DNA of 64,000 bases from NCBI RefSeq assembly GCF_001695835.1, contig NZ_MBSO01000012.1, positions 1-64,000 on the forward strand, in the 5' to 3' direction. The notes under the pieces are model-generated. The model had not been told where the DNA came from, searched no databases, and saw only the letters and a program-made list of their open reading frames with translations. The DNA is from Ensifer sp. LC11. GTDB lineage: Bacteria > Pseudomonadota > Alphaproteobacteria > Rhizobiales > Rhizobiaceae. Positions 1-8,454 of this stretch are shown piece by piece (the first letter of the stretch is position 1; each line of letters starts with the position of its first letter). Both the position numbers and the translations under genes were made by a program.

Positions 1-19
1 AGATGTGTATAAGAGACAG
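1..19 (+). other. Tn5/Nextera mosaic-end adapter (artefact)
   Basis: The first 19 bases, AGATGTGTATAAGAGACAG, are exactly the hyperactive Tn5 mosaic end used in Nextera/tagmentation libraries. Genomic sequence starts at base 20. Translating through it creates the artefact peptides MCIRDR and MYKRQ, which are familiar from adapter-contaminated assemblies. The window therefore begins at a contig end with untrimmed adapter, not at a natural transposon. Confidence 0.97.
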
Positions 20-38
20 GTTCAGCGATTTTCAGATA

Positions 39-1598
39 TCAGCCCTGATGACCGCGATTGCCGCCGTTGCCACGGCGCTGGCCCTGGCCGCCTTCGCGAC
101 GCTCGCCACCACCACGGTTCTCGTTGCGGCCGCCATGGTTGCGGTCACGCCGTTCGCCCTGCTTCTGGCCAGGACGCCCGTGGTTCTTCTTGCCTTCGTG
201 GTTGCGGTTGCCTTCGCCACGACCGTCGTTCTGCGGATGGCCGTGATCGCGGCGCTCCTGGCGCTGCGGACGGCGTTCGTCGCGCAGAAGGTCGTCACCG
301 GTAAAGCCGCTGGTCGCAGCCACCGGCTCGCCGGCGGGGCGCTCGCGGCGCGCAGGACGGCCGCCGCCATTGTGGTGCTGACCGCCGCCATTTCCCTTGC
401 GGTGGCCGGCGCCGTTGTTGCCGCGGCCGCTGCGGCCCTTGGACGGGCGCGCCTGGTCAGCCGGTGCTTCGCCGCTGGCAACAGCAATGTTGATGCCCAT
501 CAGCTTCTCGATGTCGCGCAGCAGGCGGATTTCGTCCGGGGCGCAGAAGGCGATCGCGATGCCATCGCGGCCGGCGCGCGCGGTGCGGCCGATGCGGTGA
601 ACATAGGCGTCGGGCACTTCCGGCAGGTCATAGTTGTAGACATGGGTGACGCCGGGGATGTCGATGCCGCGGGCGGCGACGTCGGTGGCGACAAGCACAC
701 GGATCTCGCCGTCACGGAAGGCCTTGAGTGCCCGCTCGCGCTGGCCCTGGCTCTTGTTGCCGTGGATCGAAGCGGCCTTGAAGCCGACGTGGTCGAGATG
801 CTTCATCAGCTTCTCGGCGCCATGCTTGGTGCGGCTGAAGATCAGCGACAGGCCGTCCGGGTTTTCGGTCAGCGTCTTCTTGAGAATGGTTGTCTTCAGG
901 TCCTTGCCGGGGACGAAGTGAACATACTGCTCGACCTTGTCGGCGGCCTTGCCCGGAGGCGTCACCTGAACCTTGACCGGGTCGGTCAGGTATTCGCCGG
1001 CGAGTTCAGCAATCTGCTTCGGCATGGTGGCCGAAAACAGCAGCGTCTGACGGTTCTTCGGCACCAGCTTGGAAATCTTGCGCAGGTCGTGGATGAAGCC
1101 GAGGTCGAGCATCTGGTCGGCTTCGTCAAGCACGAGGTAGCGACCCTGGGTCAGGGTGACCGCCTTGCGGGCGACGAGGTCGAGCAGGCGGCCCGGCGTT
1201 GCGACGAGAATGTCGACGCCGCGGGCGAGCTGTTCGGTCTGCTTGTTGATCGAGACGCCGCCGACGACAACGCCGATCTTCAGCGGGGACTTCTTGACGA
1301 ACAGCTTGAGGTTGGCGGCGATCTGGTTGACCAGTTCGCGGGTCGGGGCCAATACGAGGGCGCGGATGTTGCGCGGATCGGGGCGCTTGCCTTCGGCAAC
1401 GAGCTTTTCGATCATCGGCAGGCCGAAGGCGGCCGTCTTGCCGGTGCCGGTCTGGGCGAGACCGATGAGATCGTTGCCCTTCAGCACGAGCGGGATGGCC
1501 TGCGCCTGGATCGGCGTCGGTTTTTCGAAGCCGTTGGCCGACAGGGTCTCCAGGATGTGCTCGGAGAGGCCGAGATCTTTAAAGGTGGACAAATGCAT
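39..1598 (-). CDS. rhlE: DEAD-box ATP-dependent RNA helicase, RhlE-like
   Basis: 519 aa, complete, with its stop only 20 bases from the adapter. ATP-dependent RNA unwinding, probably in ribosome assembly or mRNA decay. Visible motifs in order: Q motif (GFEKPTPIQ, about residue 24), motif I AQTGTGKT (about 48), PTRELVNQI, the DEAD box in [13 protein letters not shown] (about 158), SAT in LFSATMP, and motif [12 protein letters not shown] (about 336). Residues from about 380 onward form a long disordered Arg/Gly/Asn/His-rich tail of the kind that gives non-specific RNA binding. The 288 bases upstream (1599-1886) hold no supported gene and may be a long 5' leader. RhlE is the best subfamily guess; the DEAD-box assignment itself is secure. 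Confidence 0.93.
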   Translation of the reverse strand: MHLSTFKDLGLSEHILETLSANGFEKPTPIQAQAIPLVLKGNDLIGLAQTGTGKTAAFGLPMIEKLVAEGKRPDPRNIRALVLAPTRELVNQIAANLKLFVKKSPLKIGVVVGGVSINKQTEQLARGVDILVATPGRLLDLVARKAVTLTQGRYLVLDEADQMLDLGFIHDLRKISKLVPKNRQTLLFSATMPKQIAELAGEYLTDPVKVQVTPPGKAADKVEQYVHFVPGKDLKTTILKKTLTENPDGLSLIFSRTKHGAEKLMKHLDHVGFKAASIHGNKSQGQRERALKAFRDGEIRVLVATDVAARGIDIPGVTHVYNYDLPEVPDAYVHRIGRTARAGRDGIAIAFCAPDEIRLLRDIEKLMGINIAVASGEAPADQARPSKGRSGRGNNGAGHRKGNGGGQHHNGGGRPARRERPAGEPVAATSGFTGDDLLRDERRPQRQERRDHGHPQNDGRGEGNRNHEGKKNHGRPGQKQGERRDRNHGGRNENRGGGERREGGQGQRRGNGGNRGHQG

Positions 1599-1886
1599 AT
1601 ACCTTTTGGGGGCGCCAAACGCATTCGCCGGAACCGCATCCTTGCTGTTCCGGTGTCGTTCGGCGTCAAGAACCCCGCGTGAATTGGGAACTTGTGGGTT
1701 AAGAAAAAGTCGTCAAGCGCCTGTGCTGTGCCGCCATTGCGGCGATGGGTGCGCTTTTCCTTCTTCACGGCTTTCTGTGTTGCCGAGGGCGCGCTCACGC
1801 GGCGGCCTGAAGGTGACGCTGGGCACCATGTCGTCGTTTTAGCCGAAAAAGTCAAGGTCCATCTTTTCGCAGGTGCGAAATGAGGT

Positions 1887-2987
1887 CTACTCCAGCGCGA
1901 GATCGAAGTCGGCCTCGGCCGCTTCCTGGCCGTTCACGAGGACGACGATGCGGTGCGCGCCGGGATAGTATCGACGGGTGGTGATCGGCCGGATCGCATG
2001 GCGCTTCTCGATCTCGATCGAAACGCCGGGCGCCAGCATCGCCGACGTCCACTTGAACACTTTCGGCGACCTCGTACCGTTCGCCTTGCGGTGATGCACG
2101 GCGTAGTCGATCATCACCTTCTGGCTGGTTTCGGCATCGTGGCTGACGGCAAGCCGTAAGTTCAGGCTCTCGCCGAGAACGATCTCGGAACGGTCAAGCA
2201 AGAGCTTGGCCTCGATGCCGGCAGGTGCGGCAAAGCCGAAATTCGAAAGCGCGGCCGGGTGGCCCTGTTTCAGGAGCGTGCGCGAGGCGTGGCGCAGAAG
2301 CTGGCGGCGCTCCGGCGAGGCATTGCCGATATGTGCGGCGACGAAGCCCGCCACCTTGTCGGGGTGATCCTTGGCGATGTCGTTGAGGCTGTTGGCAACC
2401 GAACGGCGGACATAGCCCTCCGGGTCGTCCAGGAGCGCCGTCAGGATCGGCAGGATTGGCTCCGGGTCGCGGACGAGCTTCGGTAGCCGCATCGCCCAGG
2501 GCAGGCGCGGGCGGGTGCCTTCACTCGCCAGTCGCCGCACATGATGGTTGGCATCACCGGTCCAGGTTCCGATCGTGGCAAGGGCGCGGTCCTGATCGCG
2601 GTCGATGAAGACGCGAATACCGAATTCTGAGGTGAAATGCGGCGTCAAGGCGCGCAGTAGTGACAGCGAGAGATCGAAGTCCTCAAGTCCGCGCAGGGCG
2701 ATGTACTGGCTGATCGGTAAAAGCGACCAGCCCGCGATGCCGGAAACGCCCTCCTGCGGCAGGCTCGCTGTGAGAATGGCGGCGGCTTCGGGAAAGGCCT
2801 GCGGCAGCGCCTCGACCAGCGCATCGCGGATCTTGAGCGAGCGCTGCATGAGTTCCAGCACTTCGAGACCATCGCCCGCAAGCGCCAGAAATTTCTCCCG
2901 GTCGAAGGTATCGGTGTTGCGGTCGAGCTGATCGGCGATGGCGATCACGACGCCGGGATGCAGCAGGTTCTTCAGCGGCTCAGGCAT
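1887..2987 (-). CDS. DNA alkylation repair protein, AlkD-like HEAT-repeat family
   Basis: 366 aa from ATG 2987 (MPEPLKNLLHPG), chosen because GGAG lies just upstream and the longer open frame would run through the preceding gene. The middle (about residues 130-230) has HEAT-like helices with the phrase DDPEGYVRRSVANSLNDIAKDHPDKV, typical of AlkC/AlkD-type proteins that excise alkylated bases. The C-terminal 100 residues are a beta-rich extension seen in longer family members. It starts 19 bases after the stop of the monooxygenase-like gene, so the two are probably co-transcribed. Substrate specificity cannot be read from sequence. Confidence 0.8.
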   Translation of the reverse strand: MPEPLKNLLHPGVVIAIADQLDRNTDTFDREKFLALAGDGLEVLELMQRSLKIRDALVEALPQAFPEAAAILTASLPQEGVSGIAGWSLLPISQYIALRGLEDFDLSLSLLRALTPHFTSEFGIRVFIDRDQDRALATIGTWTGDANHHVRRLASEGTRPRLPWAMRLPKLVRDPEPILPILTALLDDPEGYVRRSVANSLNDIAKDHPDKVAGFVAAHIGNASPERRQLLRHASRTLLKQGHPAALSNFGFAAPAGIEAKLLLDRSEIVLGESLNLRLAVSHDAETSQKVMIDYAVHHRKANGTRSPKVFKWTSAMLAPGVSIEIEKRHAIRPITTRRYYPGAHRIVVLVNGQEAAEADFDLALE

Positions 2988-3006
2988 TGGCGGGCGCTCT
3001 CCGGGT

Positions 3007-3318
3007 TCAGATCTTCTGACCGATCGAAAAATGCTGCACCAGCATGACCGCGCTGATCGTCGCCGCATAAGGGGCGAATTCCGGATCGAGGCGGACGCGC
3101 TCACCAGCCGATCGGGCGGCTTCCAGCGTTTCCCATTCGACCAGGTCGGCAAACATGCCCGATGTCTCGCAGGAATCGACCGCCTTCCAGGAAACGAAGC
3201 CGGGATAGCGCGAAACAGCCTGCATCGCGCGGTGGCGCGTGGCGGTTGCCGCGGGCTTGTCGGTAACGATGCAGACGGCGAGTTCGAGGATGTGGTCGCT
3301 GGTCATCTCATGCTCCAT
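3007..3318 (-). CDS. Small monooxygenase-like (ABM-fold) protein
   Basis: 103 aa from ATG 3318 (MEHEMTSDHILELAV), with AGAGG upstream; ATG 3306 (MTSDH) with GGAG is an equally possible start. The sequence resembles the antibiotic-biosynthesis-monooxygenase/dimeric alpha-beta-barrel fold: a strand (ELAVCIVTD), an amphipathic helix (HRAMQAVSRYPGFVSWKAVD) and a second half beginning MFADLVEWETLEAA. Such proteins are small cofactor-independent oxygenases or stress proteins. It is divergent from a WYL regulator that may control it, and upstream of the AlkD-like gene. Function is only a fold-level guess. Confidence 0.7.
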   Translation of the reverse strand: MEHEMTSDHILELAVCIVTDKPAATATRHRAMQAVSRYPGFVSWKAVDSCETSGMFADLVEWETLEAARSAGERVRLDPEFAPYAATISAVMLVQHFSIGQKI

Positions 3319-3355
3319 GTCAGTTGCCTCTTGATCTAGCACAGGGCAACTGACA
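3318..3355. promoter_or_regulatory. 11-bp inverted repeat between the monooxygenase gene and the WYL regulator
   Basis: TGTCAGTTGCC (3318-3328) and GGCAACTGACA (3345-3355) are perfect inverted arms separated by 16 bases. They lie in the 129-bp gap between the divergent monooxygenase-like and WYL-regulator genes, with the left arm touching the probable start of the former. Regulators of the YafY type often control the adjacent divergent gene, so an operator role is likely but inferred. Confidence 0.55.
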
Positions 3356-3447
3356 GCCTTATGGCCATTATCGACTGCCCCTGCGCTTGTGAGTGCCGAA
3401 CGGTCGCTGTAGCCCTTTTAAGGTTAGGGGAAGGATGGGACGCCACG

Positions 3448-4122
3448 ATGAGACCTGCCGACCGGTTGTTCCGCATCATCCAGCTCATGCGCGCCACCGG
3501 GCGGGCGATGACGGCGCGCGAGATTGCCGAGAAGATGGAGGTCGCACAGCGGACCATCTACCGCGACATGGAGCACCTGATTGCATCGGGGGCTCCGATC
3601 GATGGCGAGCGTGGCGTTGGCTATCTGTTGCGCGGGGCCTTTGACGCGCCGCCGCTTGCCTTCACCTTCGAGCAGCTCGAAGCTCTCGCCTTCGGTGCCC
3701 GCGCCGTGCAGATGCTGGGTGATGGGCGGCTTGCCCAGGCGGCGCGCGAAGCAATGGAGAAGATCGCCCATGGCCTGCCGCCGGAACACCGTCAGCGACT
3801 GACGGCAGCACCGCTTCGTGCCTTCCGCTCGGCGCTCCAGCCGGAGCCGCCGGTTCTGCTCGGAGATCTGCGTCAGGCGATTGCTGAGCGGCGCAAGCTT
3901 CGGCTGGCCTATGACAGCCTCAAGAACGAGCACTCCGAGCGCACCATCTGGCCGCTTGGCCTCAGCGTTTTCGGTCATCTCTGGCTACTGACGGGCTGGT
4001 GCGAGCTGCGCCAGGATTTCCGGGACTTCCGCGTCGACAGGATCAGCTCTGCTCGCGTCGAGCGGGAGCGCTACGAGGCGACGCCGGAGCGCAGCTTCGA
4101 GGCCTATCTCGCGCGGATGTGA
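3448..4122 (+). CDS. YafY-type HTH/WYL-domain transcriptional regulator
   Basis: 224 aa from ATG 3448 (MRPADRLFRIIQLMR), with GGGGAAGGA 10 bases upstream; the open frame extends further 5' without a plausible start. Residues 1-60 form the HTH_11 winged helix (AREIAEKMEVAQRTIYRDMEHL). The C-terminal half holds a WYL-type domain (RRKLRLAYDS, then HLWLLTGWCELRQDFRDFRVDRI), which probably binds a ligand. It is divergent from a small monooxygenase-like gene with a perfect inverted repeat between them, the usual arrangement for autoregulation and neighbour control. Confidence 0.88.
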   Translation: MRPADRLFRIIQLMRATGRAMTAREIAEKMEVAQRTIYRDMEHLIASGAPIDGERGVGYLLRGAFDAPPLAFTFEQLEALAFGARAVQMLGDGRLAQAAREAMEKIAHGLPPEHRQRLTAAPLRAFRSALQPEPPVLLGDLRQAIAERRKLRLAYDSLKNEHSERTIWPLGLSVFGHLWLLTGWCELRQDFRDFRVDRISSARVERERYEATPERSFEAYLARM

Positions 4123-4167
4123 AGACCGCCGCGCTGTAAATAAATCGAGCTGGACGGCGTCGGCGAT

Positions 4168-4192
4168 GGAACCGAACCGGGGTTCGATCGTT
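4168..4192 (+). promoter_or_regulatory. EcfG/RpoE2-type general stress promoter
   Basis: GGAAC (4168-4172), 16 bases, then CGTT (4189-4192) is an exact match to the alphaproteobacterial EcfG (RpoE2) consensus. It ends about 57 bases before the GTG start of the host-attachment gene. Basis: direct match to a known consensus; activity is inferred. Confidence 0.7.
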
Positions 4193-4249
4193 CTCTTTAA
4201 AGGGCCACTTCGGCCCGCCACGATCCACACCTTTCATTGGGAGACAATC

Positions 4250-4699
4250 GTGCAGAACCGGACATGGATACTGGCCGCGGACGGCAACACCGCGCGCATC
4301 GTCAAGGGCGTCAACCTCTTGAAAGAGGAACGCCAGCGGCCGGACGAGGAGACCTTTCACACCGAACCGAAGCGCGTTCAGGACATTATGGCCGACAAGC
4401 CCGGCCGGTCGCATTCGTCGGTTGGACACGGCCGCTCCGCGATGGAATACAAGAGCGACCCGGTTCGCGAGGAGCAACAGCGTTTCGTCGCTGACGTTGC
4501 CGAACGGCTGGAAAGCTATGCGGCCAACCACGCTTTCGACAGCCTGGTGATCTGCGCCGCACCTCGCACACTCGGTGATCTCAGGAAACAGCTTTCGGCA
4601 CACGTCAGGGAGCGGACCGTTGCCGAAATCGACCGCAACTGCGTCGCGGCGACCACGGAACAACTGATCGCCACGGCGCGGGCTGCCGTCTTTCCCTGA
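4250..4699 (+). CDS. Host-attachment family protein (PF10116-type)
   Basis: 149 aa from GTG 4250 (VQNRTWILAADGNTARI), with GGGAG 6-7 bases upstream; the open frame reaches back to 4166, but that part includes the promoter. The pattern WILAADGNTARI near the start, then a central RSHSSVGHGRSAMEYKSDP stretch and LVICAAPRTLGDLRKQL toward the end, is typical of the family annotated 'required for attachment to host cells'. The C-terminal half resembles an eRF1/baeRF-like fold. Biochemical role is not established. An exact EcfG promoter lies upstream, so the gene probably belongs to the general stress regulon. Confidence 0.82.
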   Translation: MQNRTWILAADGNTARIVKGVNLLKEERQRPDEETFHTEPKRVQDIMADKPGRSHSSVGHGRSAMEYKSDPVREEQQRFVADVAERLESYAANHAFDSLVICAAPRTLGDLRKQLSAHVRERTVAEIDRNCVAATTEQLIATARAAVFP

Positions 4700-4766
4700 G
4701 TGGGATGCTCTAAGTCGCGCCATCGCTGTGCGGTGAACCGCACAGGAAAGCCCTTGTGGTGCCCCG

Positions 4767-6350
4767 TCAGAAATCGGTCGGGACGCCGCCCTCTGCCTTG
4801 CGTCTGGCAACGAACGCGTCAAGTTCCTCTTCGATCGCCGGATCGAGCGACGGGCGCTCGTACTCGTTGAGCTTCTGCTTGAAGATCCGGTTGGCATGAT
4901 CGTAGGTCGTCGGCCGCCCTGCTTCCGTCCAGGTCTCGAAGTTGCGCCAGTCGGACAGGATCGGCGAATAGAACGCCGTGTCGTAGCGCTGCAGCGTGTG
5001 CAACGTGCCGAAGTAGTGCCCGCCGGGCCCGACGTCGCGCACCGCATCGAGACCGAGCGCGTCCTCGCTGACGTCGAGCGGTGTCAAATACTCCGCCACC
5101 ATCTGCAGCATGTCGACGTCGAGAATGAACTTCTCGAAGGAGGCCGTCAGCCCGCCTTCGGTCCATCCGGCCGCGTGCATGATGAAGTTGCCGCCGCCCT
5201 GCGTCAGTGCCCAAAGCGACATGGCGGACTCGTAGGCCGCCTGCGCATCGAGCGTGTTGGCGGCATTGGTGTTGGAGGTGCGGTAGGGGATGTTATACTT
5301 GCGGGCGAGTTGGCCGCCGGCGACCACCGCCTTCATGTATTCCGGCGTGCCGAAGGCCGGTGCTCCGGTCTTCATGTCGACATTGGACGTGAAGCCGCCA
5401 TACATCACCGGCGCGCCGCGCCTGACCATTTGGGTAAACGCGATGCCGCAAAGCGCCTCGGCATTCTGCTGGACGAGCGCGCCGGCGATTGTCACCGGCG
5501 CCATGGCGCCGGCGAGCGTAAACGGCGTGACCACCACCACCTGATTGCGCGAGGACATCTCGATGATGCCCTGCAGCATCGGCCCGTCGAGGCGGAGCGG
5601 TGAGGAGGTGTTGATGATGGTGAAGAGCGAGGGCTCGCGTTCCATCTGTTCCATCGAAATGCCGCGGCCGATGCGGGCGATCTCGATGCCGTCGGTGTTG
5701 CGCTGCTTCCCAAGCGAATAGACATGGAAGACCTTGTCGGTGAGCTTCACCATGTCGGAGAGGCAATCGAGATGGCGCACCGAGGCGTGGATGTCGACCG
5801 GCTCGACGGGATAGCCGCCGGTCGTGTGCACGATGTCGTAGGACTGGGCGAGCTTTACAAGCTTGCGAAAGTCTTCATGGTTGCCGGTGCGGCGGCCGCC
5901 GTCACGATCCGCGACGAAGGGGGCGCTGGCGATCTGGGCGAAGACGAGGTTGTTGCCACCGATCGCGACGTTACGGGCCGGATTGCGCGCATGCATTGTG
6001 AAGGAGGAGGGAACCGAGGCGATCATGTCCATGATCAGACCGCGGTCGAAGCGGACGCGATCGGTCCCGGGGGTGATGTCGGCGCCCGCTGCCTTCATCC
6101 GCTCGCGCGCCTCGGGCAGGATGACATCCATGCCGATCTCTTCAAGGATCGTCAGCGACGCCTGATGGATCGCTTCGAGCGCATCGTCTGACAGCACCGA
6201 GGATTTGGTCTGGGTGTTGACGAGATTGAGATATTTGCCGCCTGAGGATTTTCGTGTGCGCTCGCCGCCCCGGCCGCCGGGCCTGCGCCGCCGCTCGAGC
6301 GGCGAGGAGGATTCGCCTGTCGCAGCATCCGGAAACTGATCGTTGTTCAT
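4767..6350 (-). CDS. Trimethylamine/betaine methyltransferase (MttB/MtgB-like, non-pyrrolysine)
   Basis: 527 aa. Belongs to the MttB superfamily, corrinoid-dependent methyltransferases that demethylate quaternary amines such as glycine betaine, proline betaine or carnitine. Recognisable stretches are GMDVILPEARERMKAAGADI (about 70), IIEMSSRNQVVVVTPFTLAGAMAPVTIAGALVQQNAEAL (about 265) and MYGGFTSNVDMKTGAPAFGTPE. The frame runs through without an internal TAG, so it lacks the pyrrolysine of true MttB. The first 45 residues are an Arg/Gly-rich disordered extension. No corrinoid-protein gene is adjacent, so the partner must be elsewhere. Substrate is not determinable; the choline transporter at 47-50 kb makes betaines attractive. 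Confidence 0.85.
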   Translation of the reverse strand: MNNDQFPDAATGESSSPLERRRRPGGRGGERTRKSSGGKYLNLVNTQTKSSVLSDDALEAIHQASLTILEEIGMDVILPEARERMKAAGADITPGTDRVRFDRGLIMDMIASVPSSFTMHARNPARNVAIGGNNLVFAQIASAPFVADRDGGRRTGNHEDFRKLVKLAQSYDIVHTTGGYPVEPVDIHASVRHLDCLSDMVKLTDKVFHVYSLGKQRNTDGIEIARIGRGISMEQMEREPSLFTIINTSSPLRLDGPMLQGIIEMSSRNQVVVVTPFTLAGAMAPVTIAGALVQQNAEALCGIAFTQMVRRGAPVMYGGFTSNVDMKTGAPAFGTPEYMKAVVAGGQLARKYNIPYRTSNTNAANTLDAQAAYESAMSLWALTQGGGNFIMHAAGWTEGGLTASFEKFILDVDMLQMVAEYLTPLDVSEDALGLDAVRDVGPGGHYFGTLHTLQRYDTAFYSPILSDWRNFETWTEAGRPTTYDHANRIFKQKLNEYERPSLDPAIEEELDAFVARRKAEGGVPTDF

Positions 6351-6476
6351 GAGAAATCCACCGCGTTGCCGATGGCATTCTGTCGCAGATTTTTCGCGGC
6401 AATGCCCCTGCCATTTGCGACAGTTCAGGCCTCTGATGGAGTAAAGGCTGTCAAATCGTCCCAGAGAGAGCCTGGG

Positions 6477-7193
6477 TCAGCGCTTGTCGCCGCGCAACAT
6501 TTCGCGCTTGCCGGCAAAGCCCTTGCGCTTTTCGACGGCAAAGCCGGCGCCCGTCAGATTGCGGCGCACGAAGCCGGCGGCGGCATAGGTGGCGAAGCTG
6601 CCGCCGGGCGTGGTCTTTTCGAAGACGCGGTGCATCAGCTCTTCCGACCACATGTCGGGATTGCGCGACGGGGCGAAGCCGTCGAGGTACCACGCGTCGA
6701 AGCGACCTTCAGCCTTGGCAACGCCCTCCAGTGCCGGGCCACAGATGACGGCAAGACGTACACCGTCACCGAAGTCGATATGAACGTCGCCCCCATGCGC
6801 GTCCGGCCAGTGCGTGACCAGCGCCTGCCGCTCCGTATCAATTTCCGGCCAATGGCTGAGCGCGCGGGAAATCTCGTCGGCCGCCATCGGGAAGCGCTCG
6901 AACGACACGAAATGCAGCCGATCGCCGGTGGTTGCCGTCGCCTTCCACTGCCGCCAGGTTTCGCAGAAATTGAGGCCGGTGCCGAAGCCGAGTTCGCCGA
7001 TTGTGAATAGGCCAGCACCGACCCAGCGCTCCGGCACGCCGTTGCCGGAAAGGAAGACGTGGCCGCATTCCAGCCGCCCGTCGGTGCGGCAATAAAAGTG
7101 ATCGCCAAACTCCCGGGAATAGGGCATATCGCCCTCGTGCCAATCAAGGTTTTGGTGCGCCGGGGGCTCGATCGGGTCTGCTGGTTCTGTCAT
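6477..7193 (-). CDS. mnmD: tRNA 5-methylaminomethyl-2-thiouridine methyltransferase MnmD (MnmC1 domain)
   Basis: 238 aa from ATG 7193 (MTEPADPIEPPAHQNLDWHEG). It corresponds to the N-terminal SAM-dependent methyltransferase half of E. coli MnmC, which finishes mnm5s2U at the tRNA wobble position. Seen: FYCRTDGRLECGHVFLSGNGVPERW, the SAM-binding loop IGELGFGTGLNFCETW (about 65), and AWYLDGFAPSRNPDMWSEELM (about 168). The oxidoreductase half of MnmC is not fused; a related gene starts 39 bases away on the other strand. The start is placed by homology to the family N-terminus (SPxxxDVYFS-like region). Confidence 0.9.
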   Translation of the reverse strand: MTEPADPIEPPAHQNLDWHEGDMPYSREFGDHFYCRTDGRLECGHVFLSGNGVPERWVGAGLFTIGELGFGTGLNFCETWRQWKATATTGDRLHFVSFERFPMAADEISRALSHWPEIDTERQALVTHWPDAHGGDVHIDFGDGVRLAVICGPALEGVAKAEGRFDAWYLDGFAPSRNPDMWSEELMHRVFEKTTPGGSFATYAAAGFVRRNLTGAGFAVEKRKGFAGKREMLRGDKR

Positions 7194-7232
7194 GGCGAAG
7201 GCGATAATCCGCCGGCCGGAGAAGGTCAATCG

Positions 7233-8375
7233 ATGAGCGAGCTTTTGGTCGTCGGCGGCGGCATCATGGGGCTGTGGGCCGCTCTCGTTGCCGCGCGCCA
7301 GGGCATGGCGGTGCGGCTTGTCGAGCGACAACGGATCGGAGCTGGCGCGAGCGGTGGTCTCCTTGGCGCGCTCATGCCGCATATGCCTGACCGCTGGAAC
7401 GCCAAGAAACAATTCCAGTTCGATGCGCTGGTTTCGCTGGACGGGGAAATTGGCCGGCTCGAAGCGGAAACCGGGCTATCGACCGGCTATCGCCGTACGG
7501 GCCGGCTGATGCCGCTTGGCAAGCCGCATCTGCGCGACATTGCGCTTGGCCATGAGCAGGACGCGCTGACGCGTTGGCAAGCGGCCGACCGGCAATTTCT
7601 CTGGCAAGTCCGGAACGAGGCGCCTGAGGGGTGGCCGAGTGCCAGGGCGGCCGTTTACGGTGTCGTGTTCGATACGCTGGCTGCAAGGGTCTCACCGCGC
7701 CGCATGCTGGCAACCTTGCGAACGGCTCTCCTGCAGTTGCCGAACGTTCGGCTCGAGGAGGGAGCGGGTGTGCGCGCAATCGACCCGACGCACGGACGCG
7801 CCGAGCTCGATGACGCCAGCCGGGTCACGTTCGATCATTGCATCATTGCCGCCGGTATCGGCAGTTTTCCCTTGATCGACGCCTTGTCCGTTCCATTGAA
7901 GGCGACGAGCGGCACTGCCGTCAAAGGCCAGGCAGCACTTCTCAAGGCCGATGTCGATCCTGATCTGCCCGTCATCTTCACGGATGGCGTCTACGTCATC
8001 GCCCATGACGACGGCCATGTGGCGGTGGGCAGCACCAGCGAGAATCGCTTCGCCGACCCCTTGTCGTGTGACGAACAGCTCGATGAGCTGCTTCGGCGAG
8101 CCTTGGTGCTCGCGCCGCGCCTGGCGGATGCCACGGTGGTGGAACGCTGGGCGGGGCTTCGGCCAAAGTCTGCGGGACGCGAGCCGATCGTCGGGCGGCA
8201 TCCGGATCACCGGAACATCTTCGCTCTGACGGGCGGCTTCAAGGTGAGCTTCGGTATCGCGCACAGACTGGCGCAGGTTGTTGTCGACGAGGTTGCTGGC
8301 CTGCCGACGGCAGATATTCCGGAATCCTTCTTGTGCCAGACTCACATAGCGGCACTTCGCGAGAAACATCTTTAA
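7233..8375 (+). CDS. FAD-dependent oxidoreductase, MnmC2-like (DAO family)
   Basis: 380 aa from ATG 7233 (MSELLVVGGGIMGLW), with GGAGAAGG upstream. The N-terminus is a Rossmann dinucleotide fold (VVGGGIMGLWAALVAARQG) followed by RIGAGASGGLLGALMPHMP. The C-terminal part reads RPKSAGREPIVG and then the FALTGGFKVSFGIAHRLA stretch, as in D-amino-acid-oxidase-type enzymes. Placement back-to-back with mnmD (39-bp gap) suggests that it supplies the oxidase step that removes the carboxymethyl group in wobble-uridine modification, fused as one protein in enterobacteria. A general glycine/D-amino-acid oxidase role is the alternative. Confidence 0.82.
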   Translation: MSELLVVGGGIMGLWAALVAARQGMAVRLVERQRIGAGASGGLLGALMPHMPDRWNAKKQFQFDALVSLDGEIGRLEAETGLSTGYRRTGRLMPLGKPHLRDIALGHEQDALTRWQAADRQFLWQVRNEAPEGWPSARAAVYGVVFDTLAARVSPRRMLATLRTALLQLPNVRLEEGAGVRAIDPTHGRAELDDASRVTFDHCIIAAGIGSFPLIDALSVPLKATSGTAVKGQAALLKADVDPDLPVIFTDGVYVIAHDDGHVAVGSTSENRFADPLSCDEQLDELLRRALVLAPRLADATVVERWAGLRPKSAGREPIVGRHPDHRNIFALTGGFKVSFGIAHRLAQVVVDEVAGLPTADIPESFLCQTHIAALREKHL

Positions 8376-8454
8376 GGCGAGCGGCAAAGGAAAGGCTCCA
8401 CCAGCGGCAGAGCCCTGTTCCATTGAACGACGCTGGTGCTTGAGCACTCAGACC

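Noticed and set aside
3-1682. 559-residue frame opposite the DEAD-box gene, starting MCIRDR
   Set aside because: It begins in the Nextera adapter and is the antisense of a clear helicase gene; composition is typical of GC-rich shadow frames.
8399-8438. CACCAGCG/CGCTGGTG as a terminator after the MnmC2-like gene
   Set aside because: Eight-base arms with a 24-base loop and no T-run; could be chance.
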